From CAZPUI01 sp964415525 (GTDB lineage: Bacteria; Acidobacteriota; Holophagae; Holophagales; Holophagaceae), in the NCBI GenBank assembly GCA_964415525.1, contig CAYQAS010000001.1, positions 15,768 to 79,767 of the forward strand: DNA of 64,000 bases, read 5' to 3'. Positions 23,113 through 31,343 of the stretch are shown here, in pieces. Positions within the stretch are counted from its first letter, which is position 1. Each line of letters begins with the position of its first letter. The notes beneath the pieces were generated by a model. That model was not told where the DNA came from. It searched no databases and saw only the letters and a program-made list of their open reading frames with translations. The translations under genes and the position numbers were made by a program.

Positions 23113-23914
23113 CTGCCCCTCCCTTCGGGACGTTGACGCGTCCGCCCCTCTCGTCGGCCCGAGGCAGGGGCAGGATGAGGTCGTCGAAACCCAGGAGGAG
23201 GGCTGTCACGTCGTCCCCCCCATCTCCCTCGAGGGCCGCCTCCACGAGCCGCTCCGTCGTCCGGCGCAGGGATTGGCCCAGGTTGAGGATGCGGGCGATC
23301 TCCCCCTCCGGCACCTGCCGGTGGAGCCCGTCCGTGCCCAGCAGGAGCCGATCCCCCCGCCGCAGGGGAAACGAGACCAACTCCGGCTCAAGGGGCCGAA
23401 GGGACCCCAGGCAGGGCATGTGGGCCACGGGCGCTTCAGGCGTGAGCGCCGACACCTCGCGGTGGCGCAGGAGCCAGGCCCTGCCATCCCCCACGCGGCA
23501 GAGGTGGGCCTGGGTCTGCCACACCACCACCGCCAACAGGGTGGTGCTCATCCCCCGGGCCAGCGGGTCTTCGTCCGCAGACTGGAGCACGGCCTCATTG
23601 GCTCCGAGGGCCGACGCGCGAAGGGCATGGAGCAGGCCCTCCTCCGTGGCCTCCCCGCCAGGCATGCGCCCCCAGTGCCCAAAGAGGCCGACCGCGAAGG
23701 CGGCAAGCCCCTCCCGGCTGGCGATCTCCCCCGAGAGGCCGCTGCCCAGGCCATCCGCCACGGCTGCCAGGAAGCCCATGGGCCCCTCGGTGGGTCCATG
23801 CCAGAGCGCGTCCACCAGGGGCTCCTCCCCCTCCAGGCCGCAGAGGAGGAAGGCGTCCTCGTTCACCCGGTGGCGGCGGCCCTCTCGGGTGAGGGCGTAG
23901 CGGTCAATGATCAT
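23066..23914 (-). CDS. PP2C-family serine/threonine protein phosphatase
   Basis: A 282-residue Mn/Mg-dependent phosphatase of the Stp/PrpC type. It has the family metal and active-site motifs in order: 'RHRVNEDAFLL' near 15, 'LAAVADGLGSGLSG' near 50, 'GMSTTLLAVVV' near 120, 'CRVGDGRAWLL' near 139, 'DRLLLGTDGLHRQV' near 187 and 'GGDDVTALLLGFD' near 235. All metal-ligand Asp positions appear intact, so it should be active. It overlaps the GT2 gene upstream by 4 bases (ATGA) and the HEAT gene downstream by 47. No Hanks-type kinase is visible in the window, so its phospho-substrate is unknown. Position suggests control of polysaccharide synthesis. Confidence 0.93.
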   Translation of the reverse strand: MIIDRYALTREGRRHRVNEDAFLLCGLEGEEPLVDALWHGPTEGPMGFLAAVADGLGSGLSGEIASREGLAAFAVGLFGHWGRMPGGEATEEGLLHALRASALGANEAVLQSADEDPLARGMSTTLLAVVVWQTQAHLCRVGDGRAWLLRHREVSALTPEAPVAHMPCLGSLRPLEPELVSFPLRRGDRLLLGTDGLHRQVPEGEIARILNLGQSLRRTTERLVEAALEGDGGDDVTALLLGFDDLILPLPRADERGGRVNVPKGGAVGLVRRLWKTLRGAE

Positions 23915-25311
23915 TTGGCCTGCCCGGCCCCCACGCGTTTCATCCCGCCCCAGGCACGCCTGCCAAGGAGGAAGTCAAAGATGCCGCGCAGGCGCCACCA
24001 AAGCGTGAGCTGGCGATAGCCGACATTCTCGAGCACGGCGGTGGCCATGAGTCCCAGGAAGGGTTTGAGCCCCTGGTAGCGGTGACCTCCGTTCACCTCC
24101 AGCAGGATGGCCACGACGGAATTGAGCAGTCCCAGGAAGACGGCCAGCACGAGGAAGAGCAGGGCGAAGGGGGCGTTCACCTGCCCGATCCAGAGGTAGT
24201 AGAAGAAGACCAGGTAGCCGGTGAGTTCCACGAGGGGCGCTAAGGCCTCGAACACGACGAAGTAGGGCATGGAGATCAGCCCGAGCCGACCGTATTTCGG
24301 GTTGAGGAACATGCGCCGGTGCGCCCATAGCGTCTCCAGGAGCCCCCGTTGCCAGCGGTTCCGCTGCCGGGCGAGGGTCCGCAGATCCTCCGGCACCTCC
24401 GTCCAGCAGATGGGATCCGGCACCATCGTGACGGTGTAGGGCTTCCCCTGCTCCATCAAGTGGCGGTGGATCCGCACGACCGCCTCGAAGTCCTCTCCCA
24501 CCGTGCCTCGACGGAAGCCCCCCGCCTCCAGCAGCACGTCCCGGCGGTAGATGCCGAGGGCGCCGGAGACGATGAAGAGCATGTCGTAGGACGCGAGCCC
24601 CATCCGCCCATAGAGGAAGGCGCGGAGGTATTCCACGATCTGGAAACGGGCCAGGAAGCTCTTGGGCAGGAAGATGCCCCGGATGCCCTGGGGCGTGACC
24701 CTGCAGCCGTTCAGGGGACGGATCACGCCGCCGCAGCCCACGATGTTCGGGGCGTTGAGGAAGGGGCGCGAGACCCGCAGCAGCGTGTCGTTCTCCAGGA
24801 GGCTGTCCCCGTCCATGCAGCAGACGAGGGGATAGTGGGCGAAGTTCAGGCCGCAGTTCAGGGCGTCGGCTTTCCCGCCGTTCACCTTGTCCACCACCAT
24901 CAGATTCGGCACGAAGAGGCTTTCGAAGATGTCCCGCACGTCCTCCGTCTCGATCCGGTGGTGGATCACCCGCCGGGAGGACCGCAGCTTGAAGGCCTTG
25001 ATGAGCAGCTCCAGCGTGTCGTCCGTGCTGCCGTCGTTCACCACGATCACCTGATGCTCGGGGTAGCGGAGGGCCAACAGGCTGTTGACGCTCGCCACCA
25101 CCCCCGCGGCCTCGTTGTACACGGGGCAGATGACGCTGATGGGCTTGTAGTGCGCCGTGCCGAACAGCGAATCCATCTGATCCGCCTCCACGGAATCCAG
25201 GTAGCGGCGCATGGCGAAGTAGGCGCGCACGAGGAACACCAACTGGTGCCCATTCATGAGCATGAAGTAGACCAGGATCCCGAACTGGATCCATGCCAGG
25301 ACGGTGTTCAT
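23911..25311 (-). CDS. membrane glycosyltransferase family 2, processive polysaccharide synthase type
   Basis: A 466-residue inner-membrane enzyme. An N-terminal TM (about 3-30) precedes a GT2 catalytic domain with 'CPVYNEA' near 62, Asn-Asp-Gly-Ser near 92, the DxD motif 'CMDGDS' near 165, 'GEDFE' near 272 and the QxxRW-type 'ARQRNRWQRG' near 315, which marks processive beta-glycan synthases (BcsA, PgaC, HasA). Three or four TM helices follow (about 346-410). It should polymerise an activated sugar and feed it across the membrane. No PilZ domain is seen, so c-di-GMP control is not obvious. Start/stop overlaps of 4 bases on both sides embed it in the operon. Confidence 0.93.
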   Translation of the reverse strand: MNTVLAWIQFGILVYFMLMNGHQLVFLVRAYFAMRRYLDSVEADQMDSLFGTAHYKPISVICPVYNEAAGVVASVNSLLALRYPEHQVIVVNDGSTDDTLELLIKAFKLRSSRRVIHHRIETEDVRDIFESLFVPNLMVVDKVNGGKADALNCGLNFAHYPLVCCMDGDSLLENDTLLRVSRPFLNAPNIVGCGGVIRPLNGCRVTPQGIRGIFLPKSFLARFQIVEYLRAFLYGRMGLASYDMLFIVSGALGIYRRDVLLEAGGFRRGTVGEDFEAVVRIHRHLMEQGKPYTVTMVPDPICWTEVPEDLRTLARQRNRWQRGLLETLWAHRRMFLNPKYGRLGLISMPYFVVFEALAPLVELTGYLVFFYYLWIGQVNAPFALLFLVLAVFLGLLNSVVAILLEVNGGHRYQGLKPFLGLMATAVLENVGYRQLTLWWRLRGIFDFLLGRRAWGGMKRVGAGQAK

Positions 25312-26399
25312 AGGCGCCCCCGCTGTTCAGCCCACTCCAGCCGCTCTCGCGCCATGTCCCTGGCGAAGAGGTCGGAGAAGGGATCGCGGCTCACGGCCGT
25401 GAGGGCCTCGATGCCGGGCTCGCCGAGGCTCGCAAGGCTCTGGGACGCATGGCGCCGCACATCGAAGATCGGATCGGCCAGCAGGGCTTTCAGCTCCGGG
25501 ATGGCCTTCGGCCCTCCCAGGGGCCCCAGGGCCGCTGCGGCCTGCATCCGCAGCAGCCCTTCGGGGCTCTGGGCAAAGGGGAGCACGGAGGCGTAGGCCA
25601 CGGGATCCCCCAGTGCCTGAAGGGCATGGATCGCCGCCGCCTGGACCTCCACATCCCGGGCGCGCAGGAGCTCCAACAGAACGGGCAGGCACTCGTGGTG
25701 ACGGTGCGAGCCCGCGAGCAGCGCGAAGAGACGCCACTCCCCGCCAGCGGAAGCGGCACGGTCGCGGAAGCGAGCCTCCAGCCAGCCCAGCAGCCCCGGT
25801 CCAAAGCTCTCCAGCACGGCCAGCAGGCGCACCTGCTGGTAGCGCTCCTGGGTGACCACCCAGTCCAGCACCGGAGCGGCATAGGCCAGATCCTGACTCT
25901 GAGCCAGGGTGCGGGCCGCCGCAAAGGCCACATAGGGCACGGGGTCCTCCATGAGGGGCACCAAGTTGGGCAGGTGGGCCGTCTCCCCAAAGCTCCCCAC
26001 TTCCAGGGCCGCCAGGGCTCTTATCCGGGGAGAACGGTGACGGATGCGCGCCTCCAGGCCCTGGTTGAGACCAGAGGCGTGGTAAATGGCTCTCAGCTTC
26101 TCCCCCTCTGTGCCACCCAGGGCCGCCCGGGAGCGACCGAGGAAGGGGAGGAGGAATTCCCGGTCCTCGGGCGCCACCTGACTGAAAACCTCAGGCATCG
26201 GCGCGTCCCCGAAGAGGTAGGGCGGCAGGGCCTCCTCCCAGCGCCGGAAGGCATGGATGCGCCGGGCGTTGCGGTGATCCGCCCGCACCTGGAGCAGGGT
26301 CGTGGCAATCACCAGGGCCACCAGAGCCGCCGCCAGGAGAAGGGTGCTCCAGAGCAGGATGCCCAGGGCGAGTTCACTGTCGGGATGCCAGGGAATCAA
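25308..26399 (-). CDS. membrane-anchored HEAT-repeat protein
   Basis: A 363-residue protein. The TTG at 26399 overlaps the receiver-gene stop (TTGA) and has GGAGGTG 6 bases upstream; starting here places one TM helix at about residues 9-30 ('ILLWSTLLLAAALVALVIA'). A linker and then HEAT repeats fill the rest, e.g. 'SPRIRALAALEVGSFGETAHLPNLVPLMED', 'DVEVQAAAIHALQALGDPVAYASVL', 'PIFDVRRHASQSLASLGEPGIEAL'. The repeats probably lie in the cytoplasm and dock regulatory partners such as the receiver protein next door or the synthase whose gene it overlaps. A TTG start here and in the last operon gene may keep both at low stoichiometry. Confidence 0.82.
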   Translation of the reverse strand: MIPWHPDSELALGILLWSTLLLAAALVALVIATTLLQVRADHRNARRIHAFRRWEEALPPYLFGDAPMPEVFSQVAPEDREFLLPFLGRSRAALGGTEGEKLRAIYHASGLNQGLEARIRHRSPRIRALAALEVGSFGETAHLPNLVPLMEDPVPYVAFAAARTLAQSQDLAYAAPVLDWVVTQERYQQVRLLAVLESFGPGLLGWLEARFRDRAASAGGEWRLFALLAGSHRHHECLPVLLELLRARDVEVQAAAIHALQALGDPVAYASVLPFAQSPEGLLRMQAAAALGPLGGPKAIPELKALLADPIFDVRRHASQSLASLGEPGIEALTAVSRDPFSDLFARDMARERLEWAEQRGRL

Positions 26400-26809
26400 G
26401 AGCGCACCTCCCGCAGCTTTCCGCGCTGGAGCAGGTGCCAGAGGCGCTCCATGAGCACGGGGATGACCAGGGGCTTGGCCATGAAGTCGTCCGCCCCGGC
26501 CGAAAAACACGCCACCATCTCCTGCTCGCTCTGGCTCGCAGAGATGACGAGGATGGGCACCTTGCCCATGGCTTCCGGCAACTGGCGGATCTCCTGGATC
26601 AGCCGAAAGCCGTTCATGCCAGGCATCATCAGATCCGTGACAAGGAGGTCCACGGGCTCCTTCTCAAGCGCGGCCAGGGCCTCCAGGCCATTCCAGGCGA
26701 CGCGCACCTCCAACCCCTCCATCTCCAAGCGGGCCTTCAGGAGGTTCACCGTCAGCCGGTCGTCCTCCACGAGGAGGACCAGCACGTGCGCGGGCCAGTG
26801 CCGTGTCAT
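26396..26809 (-). CDS. stand-alone response-regulator receiver protein
   Basis: A 137-residue CheY-like protein with no output domain. It has the acidic pair 'LVEDD' near 14, the phospho-Asp near 59 ('LLVTDLMMPGMNGF'), Ser/Thr region 'VLVISASQ' near 93 and Lys near 113 ('ADDFMAKPL'). It begins 6 bases after the TPR-barrel stop and overlaps the HEAT gene by 4 bases. No kinase is encoded in the operon. It likely signals by binding a partner, with the neighbouring membrane HEAT protein the obvious candidate. Confidence 0.92.
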   Translation of the reverse strand: MTRHWPAHVLVLLVEDDRLTVNLLKARLEMEGLEVRVAWNGLEALAALEKEPVDLLVTDLMMPGMNGFRLIQEIRQLPEAMGKVPILVISASQSEQEMVACFSAGADDFMAKPLVIPVLMERLWHLLQRGKLREVRS

Positions 26810-26815
26810 TGCGCT

Positions 26816-28510
26816 TCACCTCCAGGGCGCCGTGAGGCGCAGGCCCACCCGCCAGCTGCGCTCCCAGTACTCGTTCGCGGCGGCGGGGTTCGTCACCGGA
26901 ATGCCGGCACTGCTGTACGAGGCCGCGGCGAAGATCACGAACGACGTGCCCGCCGGGCGCCAAGAGAGATCCCCGTCATAGCCCCAGGCCCCCTTCCAGG
27001 GCTGGTCGTTCACCACCTGCCGCCCGCCGCGGATCCCCAGGTTCCCGCTGAAGCCGCCCTGCTCGTGGCCGACCCCCAGGGTCAGGGCATGGAACCGGTA
27101 GCGTTCGGGGTTGAAGAAGCCCAGATCGAGGCTGCGGTCATAGCCGAGGCCGCGAGTCAGGACCCCTGTCGTGAGGGTCGTCGGGCCGAAGCGCCAGCGC
27201 CAGTCATAGGTGGCCAGCCACGTGCGGCGGCTGTTCCCTGCGCTCGTGTCGGCGCTGCCTCCGGAGAGGCGGAGGACCTGGTGAGGGGATGTGAGCGTCA
27301 GGGCACCCTCGGTGGCCCAGATGCCCACCCGGAGGTCCAGGGCCCGCGGGGTGAAGGCGGCCCAGCTGAGGCCATGGGAGAGGCTGAACTCCACCCCCCG
27401 GTAGGCCCGCCAGCCCAGGCCGACCTGGTGAGCCGAGGCGGGCTCCGTGCCGATGCCATCCAGGCGCTGGACCTGGGCGAAGAGCCGCACGGGGCCGACG
27501 GGATAGGCGAGGCCGCCGTTCACCTCCTTCACCGTGGTATCCCGCCCCAGGAAGGACACGCGATGCCTTGCCCCGCCGAGGCTCGCACTGCCATCCCAGA
27601 GCGGCAGGCGCAGGGTGGCAGCACTGTCCTCCATCACCAGATCCTCACTCGTATCCGTCCGGCCGTGGCTGATCTCGAGGGAAGGCCCCTGGGCAGTGGC
27701 CGCGGCCCGCAGGAGGTCCAGGGCGTCCTTCCGCATGGGGCCTTCCTTCTCCGCCAGGGGTCTCAGCCGCCCCACGGCCCGGCGGCGATGGCCTTCCGCC
27801 AGTTCAACCTGGGCGAGGAGCACCTGCTGCTCCGGCGCCTGGAGGCTCTCCACGGTCAGCTGATCCACGCAGCGGCGGGCCTCCGCCGGATCCCCGGACC
27901 AGATCGACACCCGGGCGAGCCCCGCCAGGGCGTCCCCGTGGCCGGGTTTCAGGGCCAGCAGGCGCCCGTAGGCGGCCTTGGATTCTGGAATCTTCCCCGC
28001 CCAGCTGGCGCAGCGGCCCTGGATGAGCAGCGCGTCCATGTCGTCCGGGTGGTCCTTCAGCCAACTTTCCGAGAGGACGAGGCTCTCGGACAGACGCCCA
28101 GCCCAGCCCAGGTAGGTGGCGGCGTCCAGCACGGCCTGACGCTCCCGGCGCTTCACGTAGGGATCCAGCGTCGCGAGGGCCACGTCGAACTGCCGACCCC
28201 AGGCCGCCACCCGGGCCAGGTTCTGGTCCGCCTCCCCGGCCCGCGCGGGATAGGCGGCCCGGAAGCGCCGCCAGGCCTGGATAGATTCGCCGTGGCGCCC
28301 CGCCCAGCCGAGGGCCTGGGCCCGCTCGAAGAGGGCCGTCTCGTGCGTGTCGACGATGGCGAGCATGGCGTCGTAGGCCTTGAGGGCGGCCTCCCACTGG
28401 GCGGCGTTCCGGGCCTGCCGCGCCCGGTTCAGCAGGACGCCCAGATCCTCCTGGGCCGGGAGTGCGGAAGCCGCCATGAAAGCCATCAGGACGAGCGGAA
28501 GGGTCTTCAT
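26816..28510 (-). CDS. TPR plus outer-membrane beta-barrel protein (PgaA/YaiO-like export porin)
   Basis: A 564-residue exported protein. Signal peptide residues 1-20 (cleavage near Leu-Pro-Ala-Gln). TPR-like repeats fill about 25-265 ('RNAAQWEAALKAYDAMLAIV', 'FERAQALGWAGRHGESIQAW', 'GRCASWAGKIPESKAAYGRLLAL'). From about 290 amphipathic strands follow ('PVGPVRLFAQVQRL', 'GLGWRAYRGVEFSLSHGLSW', 'FHALTLGVGHEQGGF'), ending in 'WRVGLRLTAPWR'. This is the layout of PgaA and YaiO-family proteins that pass polysaccharides through the outer membrane. The ATG at 28510 overlaps the upstream stop by 4 bases and opens the signal peptide; an upstream in-frame extension is rejected. Confidence 0.82.
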   Translation of the reverse strand: MKTLPLVLMAFMAASALPAQEDLGVLLNRARQARNAAQWEAALKAYDAMLAIVDTHETALFERAQALGWAGRHGESIQAWRRFRAAYPARAGEADQNLARVAAWGRQFDVALATLDPYVKRRERQAVLDAATYLGWAGRLSESLVLSESWLKDHPDDMDALLIQGRCASWAGKIPESKAAYGRLLALKPGHGDALAGLARVSIWSGDPAEARRCVDQLTVESLQAPEQQVLLAQVELAEGHRRRAVGRLRPLAEKEGPMRKDALDLLRAAATAQGPSLEISHGRTDTSEDLVMEDSAATLRLPLWDGSASLGGARHRVSFLGRDTTVKEVNGGLAYPVGPVRLFAQVQRLDGIGTEPASAHQVGLGWRAYRGVEFSLSHGLSWAAFTPRALDLRVGIWATEGALTLTSPHQVLRLSGGSADTSAGNSRRTWLATYDWRWRFGPTTLTTGVLTRGLGYDRSLDLGFFNPERYRFHALTLGVGHEQGGFSGNLGIRGGRQVVNDQPWKGAWGYDGDLSWRPAGTSFVIFAAASYSSAGIPVTNPAAANEYWERSWRVGLRLTAPWR

Positions 28511-31059
28511 CGGTCGGACCTCGGGGTGGGCCTGTCGGGCAGGGCCGACAGGGCGGCTTTCAGGAGGGCGAAGCCCTGTTTCCGGAAGGCATGCCAGCGG
28601 GGCTGCTCCCAGGCAGGCCAGGTGAAGGGGGGCGGCATGGGGATCGCTCCGCCCCGTGCTTCGGGCAGGGAGGCGAGCACCCGCGGGGCGCCGGTGGCGG
28701 GCTGGGTGTGGCGCACCGCGACGATCCGGAAGCCCGGCGTCCGGGTGGTGCCGAAGGCATCCTGGAGCGGCGAGACGTCCTTGATCACCCGCCGCTGGCT
28801 GGGATCCGTGACGTTCAGCAGGCCCCAGGGGATCCGGGCCTCGAGAAAGCCGCCTTCCGCCGTGGGTGCCAGATGCCACTCCGCGCCGGAGTCGAAGCCG
28901 GGGTCCGAGCGGTCCTGGGTGCCCTTTCTCAACTGGCCGATGTCGGCGCGCAGGGCGGGATAAACCGTCCCGTCCCGTCCCACCCGCTCCCGGTTGCTCT
29001 CCACCTGGGGCTGAAGCCAGGGCCCGCCGGCGTGATCGACGGTGGCGTAGGGCCGGGCGTGGCGATGCAGGGCCGCGTCCACGGGCTGGTCCAGCCAGAT
29101 CGCAGCCTCCCGGCTGTCCACCCGCAGCACGCCTTCCAGGCCGGCCTCGCTGCGCAGGGGGATCCCGAAGGGCAGCGCGTGGTTGCCGAGGATCGCGTCG
29201 AAGGTGTCAAAGCCCAGGAGGAAGCCGTCCGAGCCGAGGGCGCCCTTCCACCAGAGGCCGACGTGCAGCCAGCCTTCGTCCGCGATCAGCTTCAGGCGCA
29301 GGCCCCCGCCTTCCTGGTGGATGGGGATCGCGGCCCAGTCCCTGTCCCGGCCATCCACCCGGATCGTCGGGCCGGTGGCGCCGGGATGCATGCCGATGAG
29401 CCCGAAGGCCTCCTCCGCATCCAGGGGATTGAACCAGAGGGGGTCGCGCTCAGGCGGCAACTCAAAGTGCTGGGTCAACCAGCACTTCTTGAACCACTCG
29501 TCCACCAGCGCAAAGAGGAGTCCACCCGCACACCCGGAGGCATGGATGGACCGGAAGAGGCGGGCGTCCTGTTCGCCCTGCTGGCGCTCGTTCTGCCCGC
29601 CGTGATGGAAACCCTGGGGCTGGACGTGGATGCTGATGCGGGAGCTCGGCACGCCGAATTCCGCGATGAAGACCGGCGTGCGGGCGTGGTGGCGCACCAG
29701 GTCCCGCAGGTAGCCCAGGTAGCTGTTGGGCCCCTCCCCATCCCGCACCCGGGCGTAGCCGCGGTCGAGGTTCATGAAGTCCGGGTAGTAGGGGTAGGCG
29801 TGGTAGCTGGCGAAGAGGCCCGCCCGCGCTTCCGGGCCGGACCGGAACTTCTCCATGTCGAGGCTGATGGCGTCCTCGTCCCAGTGCCGGTCCTCGCCCA
29901 GGATGGGCCGCAGCCCCAGCCTCTCTCGAACCGCCACCTCCTCCGCATGGGCGGTCTCCGTGGGATGGTGCAGCGGATCCAGGGTCGGCCAGCTGGTGAA
30001 GGCCATGGGCCGCTGGGCGTGGTAGCGGTCGTGCTCCAGGGCCAGGAAGGCGTCCATGGCCCGGGCCATGAAGCGCTCCGTAGCGTTGCCCCGTTCGACC
30101 GCCACGAAGCGGCCTGTCCAATCCGCCTCGCCGGGACGCTGCTGGTGGAAGGCCCAGAGGTCGCTGGGTTCCCACTCCCGCCCCAGGATCGTAGCGATCC
30201 ACCAGGGGCTCACGTCCGCCCGGTAGGTGCCCGCGGCGTGGCCGGGGCGCTCGGGGAGGTCCGCCCGCCCGTGCAGGAGGTCCACCACCCGGGCCATCTC
30301 CTGCCGCCAGTCCTCGAACCAGGCCCGGTCCTCGAAGTTGTTGCCGGGGGGCGGCTCCACCCAGACGCCATGGATGAGGTGGATGGGGGAGGCCGCCTTC
30401 AGGTTGTGGGCCCGCAGGGCCTCGTAGAAGGCAGGCGGGTGGATCGTGTAGACCCGGACGGCATTGACACCCAGATCCGCCATATCCCGGATCCAGCCCT
30501 CATAGGTGGCCTTGTCCGGGAACTCGCTGGGGAAGCGCCCCGGAAGGGCGGCGCCCAGGTTGATGCCCTTGATGAAGCAGGGCGTCCATCCGCCTCGCCC
30601 ATCCGAGCGATGAAAGCCCTGAAGGTCCACCCGGAAGGGCAGCTGCAGCGCGGCGGGCCGCTCGAAGGGCGGCAGGGGCGCGGGATCCAGTCGCCTGGAG
30701 GCCTCCTCGAAATCGGTCCGTCCCGGAGCCAGGGCACAGGCCTGATGAATCAGGACCCGGGCCTCACCCAGCCGACCGGCCCGCTCCCGGCACAGGGCCA
30801 AGCCAAAGGCGGCATCCGCATAACGAGGCGCCTGGGTGAGCACCTGCTCGAAATGCTGCGCGGCGAGATCGACCCTACCCAGCCGCAGCGCGGCAAAACC
30901 TGCTCCCACCCGTGCGTCCACATCCGCCGGCACCCTTACTAATCGTGCCTCAAAAGCCTCCAGAGCAGCCTCCACCCGACCAGCCTTCAGGGCCTCCCGC
31001 GCCAGGGCCAGCGGATCCGCAGGGGCCTGGGCCACCAGAGCCATGAGGAGCGGGGTCAT
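28507..31059 (-). CDS. secreted TPR / clan-A-like glycoside hydrolase with C-terminal beta domain, first operon gene
   Basis: An 850-residue exported protein: short signal (1-11); two or three TPRs (about 15-110); then a TIM-barrel-like domain (about 145-560) opening with 'FIKGINLGAALPG'. 'ILGREWEPSDLW' (Glu near 295) and 'PVFIAEFGVPSS' (Glu near 467) sit where GH-A clan acid/base and nucleophile residues lie. A beta-rich carbohydrate-binding-like domain follows ('GPTIRVDGRDRDWAAIPIH'). It probably trims or modifies the polymer made by the operon, as PgaB or BcsZ do in their systems, or is a glycanase for another substrate. GGGAGG precedes the ATG. The family number cannot be given from sequence alone. 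Confidence 0.75.
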   Translation of the reverse strand: MTPLLMALVAQAPADPLALAREALKAGRVEAALEAFEARLVRVPADVDARVGAGFAALRLGRVDLAAQHFEQVLTQAPRYADAAFGLALCRERAGRLGEARVLIHQACALAPGRTDFEEASRRLDPAPLPPFERPAALQLPFRVDLQGFHRSDGRGGWTPCFIKGINLGAALPGRFPSEFPDKATYEGWIRDMADLGVNAVRVYTIHPPAFYEALRAHNLKAASPIHLIHGVWVEPPPGNNFEDRAWFEDWRQEMARVVDLLHGRADLPERPGHAAGTYRADVSPWWIATILGREWEPSDLWAFHQQRPGEADWTGRFVAVERGNATERFMARAMDAFLALEHDRYHAQRPMAFTSWPTLDPLHHPTETAHAEEVAVRERLGLRPILGEDRHWDEDAISLDMEKFRSGPEARAGLFASYHAYPYYPDFMNLDRGYARVRDGEGPNSYLGYLRDLVRHHARTPVFIAEFGVPSSRISIHVQPQGFHHGGQNERQQGEQDARLFRSIHASGCAGGLLFALVDEWFKKCWLTQHFELPPERDPLWFNPLDAEEAFGLIGMHPGATGPTIRVDGRDRDWAAIPIHQEGGGLRLKLIADEGWLHVGLWWKGALGSDGFLLGFDTFDAILGNHALPFGIPLRSEAGLEGVLRVDSREAAIWLDQPVDAALHRHARPYATVDHAGGPWLQPQVESNRERVGRDGTVYPALRADIGQLRKGTQDRSDPGFDSGAEWHLAPTAEGGFLEARIPWGLLNVTDPSQRRVIKDVSPLQDAFGTTRTPGFRIVAVRHTQPATGAPRVLASLPEARGGAIPMPPPFTWPAWEQPRWHAFRKQGFALLKAALSALPDRPTPRSDR

Positions 31060-31343
31060 CCTGGGATCCTCCCTTTCGCCACGACATGAGATGCCGGTCC
31101 GTTACAACGGCATCTTCCGGCCACAGTGAAATCCGGACAGGGCCATCGCCCCCTGTGCCACCGGGGGTCAAAGGAGGTCCATCGCACTGGGCGGGTTTTC
31201 GAGACCCTCTGAGGGGTTGGACCACCCGTCGTCTACCGCTCAACGCCCTCGCGACTCCGTTCGCCACCTCCGACGGATGGTGCTTGCCCGAGGACCCCAA
31301 GCAGGACACGCTGGCGGAGCATCCCGGATGCAAGGAGTCACCC

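Noticed and set aside
28511..28879. N-terminal extension of the TPR-barrel gene
   Set aside because: It lies inside the preceding hydrolase gene in another frame; the ATG at 28510 starts a normal signal peptide.
28591..30942. A 783-codon + strand open frame opposite the TPR-hydrolase gene
   Set aside because: High GC makes antisense frames long; the composition is low-complexity Gly/Arg/Pro and no domain is recognisable.
31060..31343. Possible riboswitch or leader in the gap before the SPFH gene
   Set aside because: Several GC-rich small hairpins exist but none match a riboswitch consensus that I can recall, so no call is made.
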